From: Actinomadura graeca
Lineage (GTDB): Bacteria > Actinomycetota > Actinomycetes > Streptosporangiales > Streptosporangiaceae
Direction: 5' to 3'
DNA length: 64,000 nt
Assembly: GCF_019175365.1 (NCBI RefSeq)
Contig: NZ_CP059572.1
Span: 1,240,001 to 1,304,000 of the forward strand
Part shown: piece after piece, positions 59,537-64,000 of the stretch
Position numbering within the stretch: position 1 is the first letter of the stretch
Layout: every line of letters begins with the position of its first letter
Notes under the pieces: generated by a model
Databases searched by the model: none
Seen by the model: the letters and a program-made list of their open reading frames with translations, nothing else
What the model was told of the DNA's origin: nothing
Made by a program: the position numbers and the translations under genes

Positions 59537-61060
59537 ATGCGGGTCTTCCTCACAGGCGCCTCCGGTTTCGTCGGGTCCTACACCGTCCGCGCCCTGCTCG
59601 GCGCGGGGCACCGCCCGCGCGCGCTCGTCCGGGACCCGGAGAAGGCGGCGCGGGTGCTGGGGGCCATCGGCGTCCCGGCCGGGGACGTGGAGCTGGTGAC
59701 CGGCGACATGCTGGACGCCGCCGCCGTGAAGGAGGCGCTGTCGGGCTGCGACGCGGCGATCCACGCGGCCGCCGCGGCCGGCGTGACCGGCGCGGGCCGC
59801 GACCTGGTCGAGGCCAACGTCACCGGCACCCGGAACGTGGTCGGCGGGGCGGTCGGGCAGGGGCTCGCGCCGGTGGTCCACGTGTCCGCCGTCGCGGTGT
59901 TCGTCCCCCCGTCCGCGCAGGTCATCACGGTGGACGCGCCGCTCGCGCGTCCCCGCACCGCCTACGGCCGCTCCAAGCTGGCCGCCGAAAGGTACGCGCG
60001 CGGCCTCCAGGAGGAGGGCGCGCCGGTCACGATCGTGTACCCGGGCGGCGTGTGCGGGCCGCACCAGCCCCGGCTGGCTTCGCTGATGGAGGGCCTCGCC
60101 GCGGGGCTCGGCACGGTCTGGCCGCTGCCGGGCGGCGGCGGCGTGCCGGTCCTCGACGTCCGTGACCTCGGCGAGGCGCTGGCCCGCGCGGTCGAGACGC
60201 GGCAGGGCGCGAGCCGCTGGCTCCTCGGCGGCCACCATCTGACCTGGCGGAGCTGCGCCGACCTGTGCGACGCGCTGACCGGCGTCAGGTGCCGCCGCGT
60301 GCCCGTTCCGTCCGCGGTGCTGCTCGGCCTCGGGACGGCACTGGACGCCGCCAAGCGCGTCCACCGGTTCGACCACCCGCTCACCCGCGACGCCGCCGAG
60401 CTCATGGTGACGCTCGTCCCGACCGACGACCGCCCCCTCCTGGAGGCGCTGGACCTCACGCTCCGCCCGGTGGAGGAGACCGTCGCCGACAGCGTGCGCT
60501 GGCTCGCGGAGAGCGGCCACCTGGCGCCCCGCCGGGCGGGACGCCTCGCCCGGCCCGGGCGCGGGCCGGGGACGGCGCCCCGCCTCGTCCGGCGTGCGCT
60601 GGGCCCGCCTCTCCAGCGGATCTCCGGCGCCAGGTGGTTCTCCGCGGTGGGGCTGAAGGTCGTCCCGCCCCTCGACCGGGTGCTCCACCGTGTCTCGCGC
60701 GGCCGTCTCCTGCTCGGCCAGGCGCTCGTCCCGAGCCTCGTCCTGACCACGACCGGCGCGGTCAGCGGGCGTCCGCGCCGGGCACCGCTCGCCTGCCTGC
60801 CCGAGAAGGACGGCGGGTGGATCGTCGTCGGCTCCGGCTTCGGCCGCGACCGGCACCCCGCCTGGACGGGCGACCTCATGCGGCACCCGGACGCCGAGGT
60901 GAGCTTCCGGGGCCGCACCGTGCCGGTCACCGCGCGCCTGCTCGGCGACGCCGAGCGGGCGGAGGTCTGGCCGCGCCTCCTGGAGGTCTGGCCCGTCTAC
61001 GGCCGCTACGCGGAACGCGCGGGCCGGCGGCCGAGGACCTTCCGGCTGACCCCGCGGTGA
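59537..61060 (+). CDS. Fusion of NAD-dependent epimerase-like SDR and Ddn-like deazaflavin oxidoreductase
   Basis: 507 residues. Residues 1 to about 330 form an extended SDR (LTGASGFVGSYTVRALL, VHVSAVAVF, YGRSKLAAERYARGL) like sterol or flavonoid reductase-type epimerases. Residues about 365-507 match the Ddn/nitroreductase-family split barrel that binds F420: LVLTTTGAVSGRPRRAPLACL, DGGWIVVGSGFGRDRHPAWTGDLMRHPDAEVSFRG, WPVYGRYAERAGRRPRTFRLTP. A basic Arg/Pro linker joins them. ATG 59537 is 7 nt after TAGTTT (leaderless). It likely performs two linked redox steps on a hydrophobic substrate. Confidence 0.85.
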   Translation: MRVFLTGASGFVGSYTVRALLGAGHRPRALVRDPEKAARVLGAIGVPAGDVELVTGDMLDAAAVKEALSGCDAAIHAAAAAGVTGAGRDLVEANVTGTRNVVGGAVGQGLAPVVHVSAVAVFVPPSAQVITVDAPLARPRTAYGRSKLAAERYARGLQEEGAPVTIVYPGGVCGPHQPRLASLMEGLAAGLGTVWPLPGGGGVPVLDVRDLGEALARAVETRQGASRWLLGGHHLTWRSCADLCDALTGVRCRRVPVPSAVLLGLGTALDAAKRVHRFDHPLTRDAAELMVTLVPTDDRPLLEALDLTLRPVEETVADSVRWLAESGHLAPRRAGRLARPGRGPGTAPRLVRRALGPPLQRISGARWFSAVGLKVVPPLDRVLHRVSRGRLLLGQALVPSLVLTTTGAVSGRPRRAPLACLPEKDGGWIVVGSGFGRDRHPAWTGDLMRHPDAEVSFRGRTVPVTARLLGDAERAEVWPRLLEVWPVYGRYAERAGRRPRTFRLTPR

Positions 61061-61088
61061 CCGCGCGCCGGGCACGGCGGGCCGGCCG

Positions 61089-61559
61089 TCAGCCGCGGAC
61101 GGACTTCGAGAGCCGCCGCCCGAGGAGGAGGTAGGCGAGGACGACCCCCGCGACGTTGAGGATCACATCGTCCACGTCGAAGGCGCGCCCTATCACGAAC
61201 GCGCCCTGGACGGTCTCGATGGCCAGGGAGCACATGCCGGTCAGGAGCGCGAGGCGGATCGGGCCCCGCAGGCTGACCCAGACGACCGGCAGCAGGACGC
61301 CGAGGGGCGCCAGCAGCGCCAGGTTGCCGCCGATCTGCAGGACCGCCTCCTTGACGGGGCGGTCCGCGTAGAAGCGCAGCGAGCGCCCGGGATCGGTGTT
61401 CCCCCCGGCCTGCCCGTTGTCATGGACGGGCGTCAGGGTCAGCCGGAACGCGATGTAGCAGAACACCGCGAGGAAGCCGAGCGCGATCGTCACCGCGACC
61501 GCCCGCAGGGCGATCACCCACCAGGAGAGCCGTTCGCCGGTCGCCGCCGGCTGCCACAT
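61089..61559 (-). CDS. VanZ-family membrane protein
   Basis: 156 residues from ATG 61559; no good ribosome site, and upstream GTGs exist. Four membrane helices with VanZ features: NLALLAPLGVLLPVV and IETVQGAFVIGRAFDVDDVILNVAGVVLAYLL. VanZ proteins have been linked to glycopeptide tolerance and lipid flipping; here the function is unknown. It is convergent with the SDR-Ddn gene (28-bp gap). lon is transcribed toward it from upstream on the same strand, separated by a strong terminator. Confidence 0.85.
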   Translation of the reverse strand: MWQPAATGERLSWWVIALRAVAVTIALGFLAVFCYIAFRLTLTPVHDNGQAGGNTDPGRSLRFYADRPVKEAVLQIGGNLALLAPLGVLLPVVWVSLRGPIRLALLTGMCSLAIETVQGAFVIGRAFDVDDVILNVAGVVLAYLLLGRRLSKSVRG

Positions 61560-61670
61560 CCGCACCACCACGGGACCCCTGGTCCCCGCTCCGTTTCGGA
61601 ATATGCGGATCGCGTGATTTCGTCCTTTGTTTCCGAGCACGGTCCCCCGATTAGGGACGGCCGGAAATGG

Positions 61671-61706
61671 GCGCCGCCCCGGGGACGGGGTCCCCCGGGG
61701 CGGCGC
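61671..61706 (-). terminator. Strong hairpin terminator after lon
   Basis: A perfect 14-bp stem, GCGCCGCCCCGGGG (61671-61684) with CCCCGGGGCGGCGC (61693-61706), and an 8-nt loop, 6 bp beyond the lon stop. Confidence 0.75.
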
Positions 61707-61712
61707 GGCCGG

Positions 61713-64000
61713 TCACACGGCGACCGGCGTGGTGGCCGGTTCGAGCGCCAGGTCCAGCACCTCGCGGACGTCGCCGACGGCGAACACCGTCAGCTTCTCC
61801 AGCACCTCGGCCGGCACGTCCTCCAGGTCCGGCTCGTTGCGCTTCGGGACGATCGCGGTCGTGATGCCGAGCCGGGACGCGGCCAGCAGCTTCTGCTTCA
61901 GCCCGCCGATCGGCAGGACCCGCCCGGTCAGCGAGACCTCGCCGGTCATCGCCACGTCCGGCCGGACCGGCCGCCCCGAGAGCAGGGACGCCAGCGCCGT
62001 CGTCATCGTGATGCCGGCGCTCGGGCCGTCCTTCGGGATCGCGCCTGCGGGCACGTGGACGTGCACGCCGCGGTCCTTCAGGTCGCCGACCGGCAGCTCC
62101 AGCTCGGCGCCCCGCGAGCGCAGGTAGCTGAGCGCGATCCGCGCCGACTCCTTCATGACGTCGCCGAGCTGGCCGGTCAGCGTCACGCCGGTGTCCCCGG
62201 TCTCCCGGTCGGCCAGCGACGCCTCGATGTAGAGGACGTCGCCGCCCGCGCCGGTGACCGCGAGGCCCGTCGCCACGCCCGGCACGCCCGTCCGCCTCTC
62301 GGACCTGCCGAGCTCGACCTCCGGCGTGAACCTCGGCCGCCCCAGGTAGTCCTTCAGGTCGCCCGCGCCGATGGCGACCGGGAGCGCCGCCTTCTCCAGC
62401 GCGACGTTCGCGGCGACCTTCCGCAGCACCCGCGCGATCGAGCGGTCCAGCGACCGCACGCCCGCCTCGCGGGTGTACTCGGCCGCCAGCAGCCGCAGCG
62501 CGTCGTCGCCGAAGCCGACCTCGGACGCCTCCAGCCCCGCCTTGCCGAGCTGGCGCGGCAGCAGGTGGTCGCGGGCGATCGTGACCTTCTCGTCCTCGGT
62601 GTAGCCGTCCAGCTCGACGAGCTCCATCCGGTCCAGCAGCGGGCCGGGGATCGCCTCGACCACGTTCGCCGTGGCGAGGAACAGCACGTCGCTCAGGTCG
62701 AGCTCGACCTCCAGGTAGTGGTCGCGGAACGTGTGGTTCTGCTCGGGGTCGAGGACCTCCAGCAGCGCCGCGGTCGGGTCGCCCCGGTAGTCCGCGCCGA
62801 CCTTGTCCACCTCGTCCAGCAGGACGACCGGGTTCATCGAGCCCGCCTCGCGGATGGCGCGGACGATCCGTCCCGGAAGGGCGCCCACGTACGTCCGGCG
62901 GTGACCCCGGATCTCCGCCTCGTCACGGACGCCGCCCAGGGCGACGCGCACGAACTTGCGTCCCATGGCCCGCGCGACCGACTCGCCGAGCGAGGTCTTG
63001 CCCACGCCAGGGGGTCCGGTCAGCGCCAGCACGGCACCGCTCCTGCGCCCGCCCACGACGCCCAGTCCCCGGTCCGCGCGCCTCTTGCGCACGGCCAGGT
63101 ACTCGACGATGCGCTCCTTCACGTCGTCGAGGCCCGCGTGGTCCTCGTCAAGGATCGCGCGCGCGCCGGCGATGTCATAGGAGTCCTCGGTGCGCTCGTT
63201 CCACGGGATGTCGAGGACGGTGTCCAGCCATGTGCGGATCCAGCCGCCCTCAGGCGAGGCGTCGGACGACCGCTCCAGCTTGTCGACCTCCTTGAGCGCC
63301 GCCTCCCGCACCTTCTCGGGAAGGTCGGCCGCCTCGATCCGGGCCCGGTAGTCGTCCTCCTCGTCGGCCGGGTCGCCGTTCAGCTCGGCCAGCTCCTTGC
63401 GGATGGCCTCCTGCTGCTGCCGCAGCAGGAACTCCCGCTGCGTCTTCTCCATGCCCTCCTGCACGTCCTTGCGGATGGTCTCCGCCACGTCCAGCTCGGC
63501 GAGATGGTCGCGCGCCCACCCGATGACCAGCGTGAGCCGCTCGACGACGTCGGGCGTCTCCAGCACCTCGATCTTCTGCTCGTCCGACAGGTAGGGGGCG
63601 TACCCGGCGTTGTCGGCCAGCGTGGACGGATCGTCGATCTGCTGGACCACGTCCACGACCTGCCAGGCGCCGCGCTTCTGCAGGATGGCGCTGACCAGGC
63701 CCTTGTACTCCTTGGCGAGCTCCTCGGCCCGCCCGGTCACGGGCGGCGCCTCGATCACGGTGCCCTCGACCCACAGCGCCGCGCCCGGCCCGGTCGTCCC
63801 GGTGCCGATCCGCACCCGCGACACGCCACGGACGACCGCGCCCGGCTCCCCGCCCGGCAGCCGCCCCTCCTGCTCGATCACGCCCAGCGTCCCCACGCCG
63901 GCGTACTGCCCGTTGAGCCTGGGCACCAGCAGCACCCGCGGCTTGGCCGCCGACCGGATCCCCGGCCCCGTGGCCTGGGCCACCGCGCGGGCCGCCTCGA
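61713..64000 (-). CDS. lon: Lon ATP-dependent protease (5' end outside window)
   Basis: About 762 residues are visible; reading is open at the right edge, so the first codons lie beyond it. The N-terminal substrate domain is partly present (LVPRLNGQYAGVGTLGVIEQEGRLPGG). The AAA+ module follows with GPPGVGKTS, VVLLDEVDKVG and the sensor region. The protease domain holds the Ser-Lys dyad in PKDGPSAGIT and GGLKQKLLAA. Lon degrades damaged and regulatory proteins in the cytosol. No HAIR-type heat-shock element can be judged because the promoter is outside the window. Confidence 0.95.
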   Translation of the reverse strand, partial: EAARAVAQATGPGIRSAAKPRVLLVPRLNGQYAGVGTLGVIEQEGRLPGGEPGAVVRGVSRVRIGTGTTGPGAALWVEGTVIEAPPVTGRAEELAKEYKGLVSAILQKRGAWQVVDVVQQIDDPSTLADNAGYAPYLSDEQKIEVLETPDVVERLTLVIGWARDHLAELDVAETIRKDVQEGMEKTQREFLLRQQQEAIRKELAELNGDPADEEDDYRARIEAADLPEKVREAALKEVDKLERSSDASPEGGWIRTWLDTVLDIPWNERTEDSYDIAGARAILDEDHAGLDDVKERIVEYLAVRKRRADRGLGVVGGRRSGAVLALTGPPGVGKTSLGESVARAMGRKFVRVALGGVRDEAEIRGHRRTYVGALPGRIVRAIREAGSMNPVVLLDEVDKVGADYRGDPTAALLEVLDPEQNHTFRDHYLEVELDLSDVLFLATANVVEAIPGPLLDRMELVELDGYTEDEKVTIARDHLLPRQLGKAGLEASEVGFGDDALRLLAAEYTREAGVRSLDRSIARVLRKVAANVALEKAALPVAIGAGDLKDYLGRPRFTPEVELGRSERRTGVPGVATGLAVTGAGGDVLYIEASLADRETGDTGVTLTGQLGDVMKESARIALSYLRSRGAELELPVGDLKDRGVHVHVPAGAIPKDGPSAGITMTTALASLLSGRPVRPDVAMTGEVSLTGRVLPIGGLKQKLLAASRLGITTAIVPKRNEPDLEDVPAEVLEKLTVFAVGDVREVLDLALEPATTPVAV

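Noticed and set aside
1..64000. Prophage, IS element, integrase or tRNA-linked island
   Set aside because: No transposase, integrase, terminal repeats or tRNA gene could be recognised; composition is uniform apart from small AT-rich operators.

Overview
The window comes from a very GC-rich actinomycete. GC sits mostly at codon position 3, GTG starts are common, -10 boxes are TANNNT-like, and many genes appear to be leaderless. The gene content (an AMACR-type racemase, a Ddn-like deazaflavin-dependent domain, PF04672 methyltransferase, several Ser/Thr kinases, DUF6777) fits the Streptosporangiales, for example an Actinomadura-like genome. That placement is an inference from family content only. 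No rRNA, tRNA, CRISPR array, IS element or prophage was recognised. No gene-free stretch exceeds about 260 bases.

Layout. (1) 1-5.2 kb: a small-molecule catabolic locus made of a D-2-hydroxyacid dehydrogenase, a DUF3830 protein, two Asp/Glu-racemase/maleate-isomerase paralogues, a GntR/FCD regulator and a class-III aminotransferase. Near-identical palindromes in front of both transcription units look like the GntR operators. (2) 5.2-12.8 kb: a TetR/MFS-exporter/cupin divergon with a clear operator, an alpha-methylacyl-CoA racemase, a membrane protein with a sigma-factor-like N-terminus, a Thr/Ser dehydratase-like enzyme and an M50-type peptidase. (3) 12.86-20.28 kb: five genes fused end to start by 4-bp overlaps (SWIM zinc finger, DUF5691, MoxR AAA+ ATPase, DUF5682, VWA), meeting a Ser/Thr kinase gene convergently. 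(4) 22-37.8 kb: a DUF6777 lipoprotein, an ArsR/CDF metal-efflux pair, an amidohydrolase, a lipid kinase, a TetR/P1-peptidase/APC-permease divergon, several regulators, oxidoreductases, GroES and a beta-propeller/MarR divergon. (5) 37.8-43.4 kb: SbcCD nuclease, then a split RibD-like reductase/deaminase pair. (6) 43.5-48.7 kb: two truncated AMP-ligase-like genes, a duplicated HTH fragment and a large ATPase/LuxR regulator. (7) 48.87-56.42 kb: a compact operon for an SMC-like ATPase, a kleisin-like protein, two different winged-helix proteins and a membrane Ser/Thr kinase. (8) 56.4-64 kb: a sugar-type ABC importer, an SDR-Ddn fusion, a VanZ protein and lon, cut by the window edge.

The two most interesting systems are region 7 and region 3. 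Region 7 is a condensin-like complex with no recognisable JetD nuclease, two non-identical KITE-like partners and a coupled membrane kinase. Region 3 is a MoxR-VWA chaperone-type module. Regulatory logic can be read in several places: GntR, TetR, ArsR and MarR palindromes overlap promoters or start codons next to the regulator genes.
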